This document shows, in pieces, positions 26,104-34,222 of a stretch of 55,215 bases of DNA (the stretch's first letter is position 1; every line of letters starts with the position of its first letter). Source of the stretch: Nostoc linckia z4 (lineage in GTDB: Bacteria; Cyanobacteriota; Cyanobacteriia; Cyanobacteriales; Nostocaceae); contig NZ_LAHA01000014.1 in the NCBI RefSeq assembly GCF_002608075.1, positions 151,900 through 207,114 of the forward strand, written 5' to 3'. Below the pieces are notes generated by a model, which saw only the letters and a list, made by a program, of their open reading frames with translations, was not told the DNA's origin and ran no database searches. The position numbers were made by a program, and so were the translations under genes.

Positions 26104-28113
26104 ATGAGCATTTCGACTTCTGTGCTGAGCGATCTCCTAAAGTCCCTACCCTACTTGCGGCCCCAGCTATATTTTAAGGCTTCATTAACGGCGCTCTCCC
26201 ACGCGATGGAAGATCAAGTTTTGGCTGCGACTTTAGCTCAACCCCTGATAATAGCTAGTTTCCAGCGAGAGCGATTCTACCGCCAAGAAGCTCATCGTTA
26301 CCAGCGGCTTGCTTTGCGAAGTAATCAAATATACGTGTTGTCAGCTCCGGAAACTGATTTTGCTAACAGTTCGGAACACTACGAAAAGGTAGCTTTTGAG
26401 CCAGATGATGGCTTAAGTCAAGAGTGGCATTTAGTGGTGATTGCTGACAGCTACGCGACTTGTTTGGTTTGCCGAGAAAACCTTGGTTCTATTGCTAAAA
26501 ACAAGCAAGCGCCAGAGCAAAGCCCCAGCCTGGATATGGATACAGCACGAAGATTTGAAGGAATTTGGACATCAGAAAGGGGAGTTAGCCTCAAAGCCGC
26601 CGAGTTATTGTTACAGAGGATTTTGTTCTACAGACCAGAACTAGCAAGCAAAATTGAGCGGGCGCGTCAGAGGTTTGGTATTGGGCAAACGAGAACCTAT
26701 TTTGGAGCAGAACAAATCAGCGAATATGCTTGTGACATTGACACAGATCCCTTTGTGCAACGCTTGGTGACTTACTTGCAAGCTAGTCAGTACAAATTAC
26801 ACAAAGCCTACCGCTCAATTACTGCCCAAGCACGAAAAGAACGATTAGTCAATACAATTAGTACTGCCATTCGGCGATCGCTCGATCCTCACGAAGTTCT
26901 CCAGATAGCAGCCCAAGAATTAGGACAACACCTCAAGGCCTGTCGTTGTTTAATTTACCGCGCCCAAGCCACAGATAAGCAAGCGATCATTGAACATGAA
27001 TTTTTGACTGCTGGTGTTGTATCTATCCGCGGACAAACCTGGGAATTAGAGAAAAATTCTCTATTTCGGGACATTACCCAACAAGGCGAAGGAGTTTGTA
27101 TTAGCGATACACTCACCGATTCTCGTGTTATCAATTCGCCTGGGCTTTCCTTGATTGCCAAAAAATTTGCCATCCGTTCTTGGCTCATGGAACCAGTATT
27201 TTATCAAGGACGATTACTGGGCATCGTTGAGTTACACTACTGCCAGATGCCCCCCCACGAGTGCCAACCAGGGGAATTGGATTTAGTCAAAGCCATCGCC
27301 ACCCAAGTAGGCGCAGCTCTCATCCAAGCCGAAGCTTACGCCAACCTAGAAGAACTCAACCAGCAGCTAGAAGCCCTAGACCGTACCCGTAGCAACCTGA
27401 TAGCCATCACCGGACACGAACTGCGTACCCCCTTATCCACCATTCAAGTGTGCTTAGAAAGTCTAGCCAGCGAGCCAGATATGCCCTTGGAATTGCAACA
27501 GGTGATGCTCAACACAGCTCTTGCAGACTCAGAACGAATGCGGAAACTCGTACAAGATTTCCTCACACTTTCCAACTTAGAAAGCGGTCGCGTAGAATGG
27601 CATCCAGAATCCCTGACTTTACAAGAGTGTATAGATTTAGCACTCAGCCGCCTCCGCACCCGTTCCTCAACCGAAAAGCTCCCCCAAATCCAAACTCTTA
27701 TCCCCGAAAACCTACCCTTAGTGAGAGCTGATGGCGATTGGCTAGTAGAAGTACTAGCAAAACTCATCGACAACGCTTGTAAATTTACCCCGTCCCAAGG
27801 AGAAATCACCATTAACGCCATTCGCAACAGCCATCAAATGGTGGAAGTCACCGTAGCTGACACAGGACGGGGCATTGAACCGAATCGCTTAGAAATCGTT
27901 TTTGACCGTTTCTATCAAGAAGAAGGAGCGCTCCGACGCACCACCAGCGGTACTGGACTGGGACTAGCAATTTGTCGGCAAATTGTCAATGGCTGGGGTG
28001 GAGAAATTTGGGCTAAGTCCGCCGGCAAAGACCAAGGCAGTGAGTTTCACTTCACCGTCCCAATTGTTCAGAGTAGCCAAGAGGAGAAGCGGACGAAAGT
28101 CAAGAGTAAGTAG
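26104..28113 (+). CDS. DICT-GAF sensor histidine kinase
   Basis: This soluble kinase of 669 residues has an N-terminal DICT domain (about 1-200; SVLSDLLKSLPYLRPQLYFK, HAMEDQVLAATLAQPLIIASF, WHLVVIADSYATCLVCREN), a sensor domain common in cyanobacterial kinases and linked to light-regulated circuits. It is followed by a GAF domain (about 245-410, LVNTISTAIRRSLDPHEVLQIAAQELG ...), a coiled-coil, and a HisKA/HATPase pair: ITGHELRTPLSTIQV (phospho-His near 439), N-box KLIDNACKFTP, DTGRGIEP and [16 protein letters not shown] residues include a Cys in the ACRCLIYR segment, but I cannot say it binds a bilin. No partner regulator is adjacent; psaD lies downstream but across a repeat. Confidence 0.9.
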   Translation: MSISTSVLSDLLKSLPYLRPQLYFKASLTALSHAMEDQVLAATLAQPLIIASFQRERFYRQEAHRYQRLALRSNQIYVLSAPETDFANSSEHYEKVAFEPDDGLSQEWHLVVIADSYATCLVCRENLGSIAKNKQAPEQSPSLDMDTARRFEGIWTSERGVSLKAAELLLQRILFYRPELASKIERARQRFGIGQTRTYFGAEQISEYACDIDTDPFVQRLVTYLQASQYKLHKAYRSITAQARKERLVNTISTAIRRSLDPHEVLQIAAQELGQHLKACRCLIYRAQATDKQAIIEHEFLTAGVVSIRGQTWELEKNSLFRDITQQGEGVCISDTLTDSRVINSPGLSLIAKKFAIRSWLMEPVFYQGRLLGIVELHYCQMPPHECQPGELDLVKAIATQVGAALIQAEAYANLEELNQQLEALDRTRSNLIAITGHELRTPLSTIQVCLESLASEPDMPLELQQVMLNTALADSERMRKLVQDFLTLSNLESGRVEWHPESLTLQECIDLALSRLRTRSSTEKLPQIQTLIPENLPLVRADGDWLVEVLAKLIDNACKFTPSQGEITINAIRNSHQMVEVTVADTGRGIEPNRLEIVFDRFYQEEGALRRTTSGTGLGLAICRQIVNGWGGEIWAKSAGKDQGSEFHFTVPIVQSSQEEKRTKVKSK

Positions 28114-28117
28114 AGTA

Positions 28118-28240
28118 TGGGGAGATGGGGAGATGGGGAGGCAGGGGAAAAGGTTAAAGGGAAAAGGGAAAAGGAATAAATTTAATCTTTCCCCTTTTCC
28201 CTTTACCGCTTTCCCTTTCCCCATGCCCTGTTTGCCCAAT
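28118..28240. repeat. Purine/pyrimidine hairpin repeat upstream of psaD
   Basis: GGGGAGATGGGGAGATGGGG, then GGGGAAAAGG and AAGGGAAAAGG, the core GGAATAAATTTAATC (about 28172-28186), then CTTTCCCCTTTTCCC, and a CCCCATGCCCTGTTTGCCC tail. It matches the copies at 2255-2450 and 6990-7110 in core, flanks and tail. It is placed between the kinase and psaD. Confidence 0.85.
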
Positions 28241-28252
28241 GACTAAAAACTG

Positions 28253-28282
28253 TTACAGTCTATGACGCGATCGCAATATGAT
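28253..28282 (+). promoter_or_regulatory. Possible psaD promoter
   Basis: TTACAG (28253-28258) and TATGAT (28277-28282) are separated by 18 bases and lie 48 bases before the psaD ATG. The match to the consensus is moderate and a HIP1 octamer is in the spacer. This is a guess from sequence only. Confidence 0.25.
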
Positions 28283-28329
28283 CGTTATTACGATGTTAGT
28301 ATGCCCTAAAAACGTTGAGAGAACACTTT

Positions 28330-28749
28330 ATGGCTGAAACACTCTCTGGACAAACGCCACGATTCGCTGGCAACACTGGTGGCTTGCTTTCTAAAGCACA
28401 AGTAGAAGAAAAGTACGCTATCACCTGGACTAGCCCGAAAGACCAAGTATTTGAATTGCCTACAGGTGGTGCAGCTACTATGGTCAAAGGCGAAAACCTG
28501 TTGTACTTGGCCCGGAAAGAACAAGGCATCGCTTTGGGTGGTCAACTCCGGAAATTCAAGATTACAGACTACAAAATTTACCGGATTTTACCCACCGGAG
28601 AAACTACTGCAATTCACCCAGCCGATGGTGTCTTCCCCGAAAAAGTGAATGAAGGGCGTGAAAAAGTACGTTTCGTTGCACGCAGCATTGGGCAAAACCC
28701 CAATCCCGCACAACTCAAGTTCAGCGGTACAGCCACCTACGATGCATAG
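28330..28749 (+). CDS. psaD: Photosystem I subunit II (PsaD)
   Basis: PsaD is the stromal/cytoplasmic-side photosystem I subunit that docks ferredoxin and stabilises PsaC. The 139-residue protein starts [20 protein letters not shown] and has the very conserved segments [22 protein letters not shown] (residues about 30-50), [41 protein letters not shown] and [33 protein letters not shown]. No transit peptide, as expected for a cyanobacterium. ATG 28330 is chosen over an upstream in-frame start at 28315. The short leader with a hairpin-like TTGAGAGAAC segment could hold its light-responsive mRNA control, but that is not shown here. Confidence 0.97.
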   Translation: MAETLSGQTPRFAGNTGGLLSKAQVEEKYAITWTSPKDQVFELPTGGAATMVKGENLLYLARKEQGIALGGQLRKFKITDYKIYRILPTGETTAIHPADGVFPEKVNEGREKVRFVARSIGQNPNPAQLKFSGTATYDA

Positions 28750-28764
28750 GGGCTAGTTATTGAG

Positions 28765-28990
28765 AAATAGGGACTGGGGACTAGGAACTGGGGACTGGGG
28801 GTTACAGGTATCAGGTTGAAGGTCGCAAGTAGCAGGTATTTTTACCTCCAACCTTCGATTTGCGACCTAGTACCTCCGACTTGATACTTCCTCTGGAACC
28901 TCATCTCGCTATGCCCCATGACGGCAGTTGCTCCACTTGGGGAGACCCCAAGACCGCACTGCCTCCCCTATGCCCAATCCCCAACCCCTA
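28765..28990. repeat. Repeat mosaic between psaD and trpE, with strong two-step hairpin
   Basis: GGGGACTGGGGACTAGG-type heptamers are followed by an inverted repeat with GGTCGCAA (28821-28828) against TTGCGACC (28860-28867). At 28923-28963, GGCAGT pairs with ACTGCC outside a perfect CTTGGGG-AGA-CCCCAAG stem. That hairpin is 50 bases before the trpE start. It resembles a dispersed Nostoc palindrome, so regulation of trpE by it is only a possibility. Confidence 0.6.
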
Positions 28991-29012
28991 ATCCCCAATT
29001 CCCCAGCTGTTT

Positions 29013-30557
29013 ATGGTATTCCCCGATTTTTCTGAATTTTCACAGCTAGCTGTACAAGGCAACTTCGTTCCGGTATATCAGGAATGGGTGGCAGACTTAG
29101 ATACGCCAGTATCTGCTTGGTATAAAGTCTGTGCAGGCCAGCCCTATAGCTTTTTGTTGGAATCCATAGAAGGTGGAGAAAAAATTGGGCGCTATAGTTT
29201 AGTGGGTTGCGATCCTTTGTGGGTATTGGAAGCAAGAGGCGATCGCACAACTCAAATCAACCGTGATGGTTCTCAGGTGGTTTTTGCTGGCGACCCTTTT
29301 ACAGCCCTAGCTCAATGTCTAGAACCTTATCACCCAGTAAAATTGCCACAGCTACCGCCAGGAATTGGTGGTTTGTTTGGGTTTTGGGGATATGAATTGA
29401 TTCGCTGGATTGAACCCCGCGTACCAATTCATCCACCAGATGAGCGAAATATCCCCGATGGTCTGTGGATGCAGGTAGACCACCTGTTGATTTTTGACCA
29501 GGTAAAGCGGAAAATTTGGGCGGTGGCCTATGCTGATTTACGCAATGTAGAGACGTTAAATGTAACTTCTTTACACGCAGCATACCAAGGAGCTTGCCAT
29601 CGCGTTAACCAAATGCTCGAAAAACTATCTCTCCCACTATCACCAGAGAAAACGAGATTAGAGTGGAAGCCGCCAGGGAGTAGAGGCACACAGGAGCAAC
29701 ACAGCACACAAGCACAGGAGTATCAAAGTAACTTTACCCGTCCCGATTTTTGTGCCAGCGTCCAAAAGGCAAAAGAACATATCAAAGCTGGTGACATCTT
29801 CCAAGTAGTTATTTCCCAGCGATTATCAACAACATACACAGGTGACCCCTTTGCTCTTTACCGTTCTTTACGTCAAATAAATCCTTCGCCTTACATGGCT
29901 TATTTTCACTTCCAAGATTGGCAAATCATCGGTTCCAGTCCCGAAGTGATGGTAAAAGCCGAAACCGATCCCAATGGGGGAGGAGCGATCGCAACTCTGC
30001 GTCCAATTGCAGGAACGCGCCCACGCGGTAAAACCACCAAAGAAGATACAGCTTTTGCTGAGGATTTATTGCAAGATCCTAAAGAAATTGCCGAACATGT
30101 AATGCTTGTGGATTTAGGACGGAACGATTTAGGGCGTGTCTGTCAAAGTGGTAGCGTCAAAGTTGACGAATTGATGGTAATTGAACGCTACTCCCATGTT
30201 ATGCATATTGTCAGCAATGTTGTAGGTAAATTAGCCATTGATAAAACAGCATGGGATTTACTCAAAGCTTCTTTCCCAGCAGGTACAGTCAGCGGCGCAC
30301 CAAAGATTAGAGCAATGGAAATTATCCACGAATTAGAGCCTAGTCGGCGCGGTGTTTACTCCGGTGTTTATGGATATTATGATTTTGAAGGACAATTAAA
30401 TACTGCTATAGCAATTCGCACAATGGTAGTGCATAACAATACAGTAAGCGTCCAAGCCGGCGCAGGTTTAGTAGCTGATTCTGAACCTGAAAAAGAATAC
30501 GAAGAAACCCTCAATAAAGCTAAAGGTTTATTAGAAGCGATTCGTTGTTTGCGTTAA
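29013..30557 (+). CDS. trpE: Anthranilate synthase component I
   Basis: TrpE makes anthranilate from chorismate, using ammonia passed from the TrpG subunit, in the first committed step of tryptophan synthesis. The 514-residue protein has the feedback-site LLESIEGGEKIGRYSLVG (about 47-64), then the chorismate-binding domain with IKAGDIFQVVISQRL, PSPYMAYFHF, GSSPEVMVKAE, LRPIAGTRPRGKT, DLGRNDLGRVCQSG and the C-terminal FPAGTVSGAPKIRAMEII. Length is normal for the family. Around residues 225-245 a linker rich in Gln/Thr (GTQEQHSTQAQ) is probably variable. No trpG is beside it. The ATG at 29013 has no Shine-Dalgarno; the upstream hairpin is at 28923-28963. Confidence 0.95.
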   Translation: MVFPDFSEFSQLAVQGNFVPVYQEWVADLDTPVSAWYKVCAGQPYSFLLESIEGGEKIGRYSLVGCDPLWVLEARGDRTTQINRDGSQVVFAGDPFTALAQCLEPYHPVKLPQLPPGIGGLFGFWGYELIRWIEPRVPIHPPDERNIPDGLWMQVDHLLIFDQVKRKIWAVAYADLRNVETLNVTSLHAAYQGACHRVNQMLEKLSLPLSPEKTRLEWKPPGSRGTQEQHSTQAQEYQSNFTRPDFCASVQKAKEHIKAGDIFQVVISQRLSTTYTGDPFALYRSLRQINPSPYMAYFHFQDWQIIGSSPEVMVKAETDPNGGGAIATLRPIAGTRPRGKTTKEDTAFAEDLLQDPKEIAEHVMLVDLGRNDLGRVCQSGSVKVDELMVIERYSHVMHIVSNVVGKLAIDKTAWDLLKASFPAGTVSGAPKIRAMEIIHELEPSRRGVYSGVYGYYDFEGQLNTAIAIRTMVVHNNTVSVQAGAGLVADSEPEKEYEETLNKAKGLLEAIRCLR

Positions 30558-30610
30558 ATTGAGTTATTAGACATCTCCAATAATTAATTCTGCATTGCCC
30601 GAAATCCTTA

Positions 30611-30638
30611 GTAGGGGCGAATGGTTGTTCGCCCCTAC
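30611..30638. repeat. GTAGGGGCGAA palindrome after trpE
   Basis: GTAGGGGCGAA and TTCGCCCCTAC form an 11-bp stem with a 6-base loop, 54 bases after the trpE stop. It is a common dispersed palindrome of cyanobacteria and may help end the transcript; no T-run follows. Confidence 0.7.
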
Positions 30639-30858
30639 AACGTGGTTTATTTACCTGAAAATTGCTGTAAATTTCCAGGTGCGATCGCTTGGAAGAAGTG
30701 AAAATATTCCGTATATTTATCTAATTTTGTACGTAAGTACTGATTTTTCGGTATATTCATCACTGGTATCCAGAAAATTTCGGCATAACATCCAAATTAG
30801 GAGATTAAACGGAAATTTTCTAAATACTATTTATATGGAACAAAACCCAAAAATTTAA

Positions 30859-30981
30859 ATATAGCAATCCTATTTCAGTTGTGAAAAATATTGGTGTTGA
30901 GTGTTGGCTGTTAACTGTTAACGGTTAACAGTCAACAATCCTAATATGTAATATTTCACAAATTATTTGAGATTGCTATAT
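30859..30981. repeat. ATATAGCAATC-ended palindromic element with GTTAAC core
   Basis: Ends are ATATAGCAATC (30859) and GATTGCTATAT (30971-30981). Inside, TTGTGAAAAATATT faces AATATTTCACAA, and the centre is CTGTTAACTGTTAACGG/TTAACAG. Its left half is shared with 11265-11302. It looks like a miniature element carrying an internal heptamer palindrome. Confidence 0.65.
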
Positions 30982-31095
30982 ATTTTTTTTCATCATCAGC
31001 GCCAGCCAAAGGATATTGTCAAGCGCGTCTAGTTTGAAAGTTATTTCCCTACACAAAAGCTTTATCGCTCTTAATCCTTAACTTTTGATTTGCAC

Positions 31096-33879
31096 ATGAT
31101 ATATAAGCACCATCAACAAAAGCTGTTGAAATCAATGGCATTGTTTTTAATTGCAATATTTTTGCAATTTTTGTTTTACATCCCAACACCAGTCTTATCC
31201 CAAAATACCAATAGCTGTAGCAGTATTACAGTTCCTCTGACAGCTGAGGAACAAACTTATGCTCGTGCTGCTTGGCAGTATTTTGTGAAAAATTATCAGC
31301 CAGCAACGGGATTTACCAATTCCACTGGGGGTTATCCTTCCGGTACACTCTGGGATATGGGTAATTACCTAATGGCGTTGAATGCTGCACGCTGGTTGAA
31401 TCTTACTGACCAAGCAGACTTTGATACCCGCCTAAATAAGTTTTTGACGACTCTCAGCAGCCTCAAGTTATTTGAAGACGCTTTGCCCAATAAAGTCTAT
31501 AACGCAGCCACCGCACAGATAGTTGATTATGGCAACAATCCCATTGAACGGGGTATTGGTTGGTCTGCTTTAGATATTGGTAGAATTCTAGCTGCCTTTG
31601 ATGTAATTCGCAGCTGTCATCCCCAATACAATGATTGGCTCAAGGGAATTGTCGCTAAATGGCAGGTAGGGCGATCGCTCAAAGACCGACAACTTTTTGG
31701 CGCTACTGTTCTTCCAGATAACAAAACATTGCTGGTGCAAGAAGGACGACTCGGCTATGAAGAATACGCCGCTAGAGGTTATCAACTTTGGGGTTTCTCT
31801 GCACCACAAGCCATTGCTTTGCAGCCATTTAAGTTAGTGGAAATTAATGGCGTGCAAATTCCCGTTGATACCCGTGATTTTCAAAGCACTAATGCCAATA
31901 ATTATGTTGTTAGTGAATCTTATATTCTTGATGGTATTGAATTTGGCTTGCAAGGTGAATTGGCTGATTTTGCTGCCAGAGTTTTAGATGTGCAAAAACG
32001 GCGTTACGACACCACAGGGCAGTTGACTGCGGTTACAGAAGACAATATTGACCAAGCACCTTATTTTCTCTACAACACCGTTTACGCCAACGGTACAAAC
32101 TGGGCAACAATTACCGACGCTAATCAGCCTTATCCACAGTTTCGCAGTATCAGTACCAAAGCGGCTTTTGGCTGGCACTATCTTTTTCCAGATAATGCCT
32201 ATGCTCAAAAACTTTTTGATGCTGTCAAGGATCTCCGCAGTTCTGATGATAGTGGCTACTATGCTGGTATTTATGAAGAATCGAAGCAACCTAATAAAGC
32301 TTTGACAGGTAATACTAATGGGCTAATTTTAGAGATTTTATACTACAAAGCCAGGGGAAATCGCCCTTTAATTGCCTTGAGTTCTGTAAGTGTCTCTACT
32401 GGTAACCCCAGCGAGAATGTCACAGCAAATTCTACTGTTACAGCTCCTACCCCAACTCCTGCGGACAGTTCTAAAATTACGGAAGTGGCTGTTGCACCTA
32501 TTCCCCCAGTGGGTAATCCGCAACCATCATCGAGCTTGAAACTACAAAGACCACTGTCAGTAATTGAACGACGCTATGCACAGGCGGCTTGGCGATACTT
32601 TCAAGCCAATTATCATAGCAAAAATGGGCTAATTGACGATCGCAGCGATTTCCAAGGTACAACTCTCTGGGGCTTAGGAGATTATCTCGCAGCCCTCCAT
32701 GCGGCGCGATCGCTCGATATCATTAACCCCAAAGAATTTGAAGAGCGCACCCGACATTTGTTAGGAGCCTTGACAAAATTACCACTATTTGCTGGTGAGT
32801 TACCGAGTCGCGGTTACGATAGCAGAACCCTGCAATCAATAGATTATGGTGGAAATCCCATTTCAGATGGAAATGGTTGGTCAGCTTTAGATTTGGGCAG
32901 GATGCTGGCAGCACTTTACAATTTAAAAATTTGTCATCCAGAATACACGGCTGCGGTGGATAAAATTGTCCTGGATTGGTCATACTTGCGTGTGGTACGG
33001 GGAGGTATTCTTTCCAGTGCTACTGTTAGCAAAAATCAAGATGGGCGATGGCTTACCCGCGTCAACCCTGAAACCCGCTTAGGCTATGAAGAATATGCGG
33101 CTCGTGCTTTTCAATTATGGGGGTTTAATGTTGAGGGTTCTGCTGTTGGTGGTGAATATCAAACTGCTTCAGTAGAGAAAGTAAAAGTACCAATTCAACG
33201 GCATCGCACAGATACTAACTTCAAAAACCAATATACAGTTAGCAATCCTTTCCTATTGTATGCTTTGGAATTTGGACTAGATCCACAAATGCGATCGCTC
33301 TTTGAACCTATTTTTCAAGCACAAGCCGAACGTTACCGTCGCACCGGTACTCTCACAGCTTCAGCTACTACGTTAATTGATGCCAAGCCTTACACTGTCC
33401 ATAGTACAATTACTGGACAAGGCAATCCTTGGGTAGCATTAGGAGATGACGGTCAACCCGTAGCTAAGGGAAGATTGGTAAGTACAGCAGTAGCTTTTGC
33501 TTATCATGCTTTGCTACCGGAAAACAGGTATAGTCAAGAATTACTGCAAGCAACCACAGATTTATACAATCCATTGGCTGGATTTTATGAAGGCTTCTAT
33601 GAAACCACAGGTAAAACAGCAATTGGTTTCACTAGCAGCACCAACAGTATGATTTTGCAATCCTTGTTGTACAAAGTGATGAATGGACAACCTCTAATTC
33701 GTCCCACTACCACCATGAAGTCTCCTTGGTGGACAGCAGTCACCGAGGGTAATTCTGGGCGAGGTTTACCCAACACTGCAATACAACAAACCAAGCTAAT
33801 TTCTGATGGCTCTGGAAGTTACTGGACTTCAACCAGCAAAAATACTTCATTAGTAACTCGTACCAAAGTCACAGAATAA
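31096..33879 (+). CDS. Exported protein with two DUF3131 domains
   Basis: This protein of about 927 residues starts with a signal or membrane anchor (SMALFLIAIFLQFLFYIPTPVLSQ), then two tandem DUF3131 units (about 45-430 and 490-880). Both halves share ARAAWQYFVKNYQP/AQAAWRYFQANYHS, GTLWDMGNYLMALNAAR/TTLWGLGDYLAALHAAR, ERGIGWSALDIGRILAAFDVI/SDGNGWSALDLGRMLAALYNL and RLGYEEYAARGYQLWGF. A Pro/Thr/Ser linker (ATVSTGNPSENVTANST...) separates them. DUF3131 folds as an (alpha/alpha)6-like toroid seen in periplasmic polysaccharide processing proteins such as those around cyanobacterial GT2 clusters; specificity is unknown. The glycosyltransferase follows on the same strand. I use the ATG at 31096 over the TTG at 31090. 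Confidence 0.85.
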   Translation: MIYKHHQQKLLKSMALFLIAIFLQFLFYIPTPVLSQNTNSCSSITVPLTAEEQTYARAAWQYFVKNYQPATGFTNSTGGYPSGTLWDMGNYLMALNAARWLNLTDQADFDTRLNKFLTTLSSLKLFEDALPNKVYNAATAQIVDYGNNPIERGIGWSALDIGRILAAFDVIRSCHPQYNDWLKGIVAKWQVGRSLKDRQLFGATVLPDNKTLLVQEGRLGYEEYAARGYQLWGFSAPQAIALQPFKLVEINGVQIPVDTRDFQSTNANNYVVSESYILDGIEFGLQGELADFAARVLDVQKRRYDTTGQLTAVTEDNIDQAPYFLYNTVYANGTNWATITDANQPYPQFRSISTKAAFGWHYLFPDNAYAQKLFDAVKDLRSSDDSGYYAGIYEESKQPNKALTGNTNGLILEILYYKARGNRPLIALSSVSVSTGNPSENVTANSTVTAPTPTPADSSKITEVAVAPIPPVGNPQPSSSLKLQRPLSVIERRYAQAAWRYFQANYHSKNGLIDDRSDFQGTTLWGLGDYLAALHAARSLDIINPKEFEERTRHLLGALTKLPLFAGELPSRGYDSRTLQSIDYGGNPISDGNGWSALDLGRMLAALYNLKICHPEYTAAVDKIVLDWSYLRVVRGGILSSATVSKNQDGRWLTRVNPETRLGYEEYAARAFQLWGFNVEGSAVGGEYQTASVEKVKVPIQRHRTDTNFKNQYTVSNPFLLYALEFGLDPQMRSLFEPIFQAQAERYRRTGTLTASATTLIDAKPYTVHSTITGQGNPWVALGDDGQPVAKGRLVSTAVAFAYHALLPENRYSQELLQATTDLYNPLAGFYEGFYETTGKTAIGFTSSTNSMILQSLLYKVMNGQPLIRPTTTMKSPWWTAVTEGNSGRGLPNTAIQQTKLISDGSGSYWTSTSKNTSLVTRTKVTE

Positions 33880-34222
33880 ATTGAAAGGCAACTAAATGCT
33901 AATTCCAAATTAACAATCTGTAATGGCAAAGCCGTGTGCGTTAATCAGCAATTGTATTTGGGAATACTTGTAGAAGAGTTGATGTAGTCATACCATGTCC
34001 GCCTAATCAGTTATCAAAAATTCTCAGTGTTTGGTGTGTTGCTAGTCCCCCATACCTTTTGGGTTGCTACATGTAGTAGAGACGTTGCAATGCAACGTCT
34101 CTACAAGGATTTTCATACATTAAATCAGCAACGCCAAAAAAACTACTATTAACTGTTTCTCTAGGAAAAGCTACGCAAACAAAATCTAAAATCTAAAATC
34201 CAAAATCCAAAATCTTAATAAG
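33880..34222. other. Intergenic region with palindrome and AAAATCT heptamers
   Basis: This 343-base gap has the GTAGAGACGTTGCA palindrome at 34076-34104 and an array of AAAATCT/AAAATCC heptamers at 34184-34215 just before the glycosyltransferase ATG. A similar AAAATC run is at 53165-53200. No gene is seen. Confidence 0.6.
34076..34104. repeat. GTAGAGACGTTGCA palindrome
   Basis: GTAGAGACGTTGCA and TGCAACGTCTCTAC form a perfect 14-bp stem around a central A. It differs from 22911-22939 by a T-A for A-T swap on both arms, so the stem is conserved while the sequence changes. Confidence 0.85.

Larger units (their letters stand above)
30558..31095. other. Intergenic region upstream of the polysaccharide cluster
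   Basis: It has a 28-base palindrome (30611-30638) and the 123-base TATAGCA-type element (30859-30981), and otherwise AT-rich sequence. The last 110 bases before 31096 must contain the DUF3131 promoter. No gene is seen. Confidence 0.5.
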
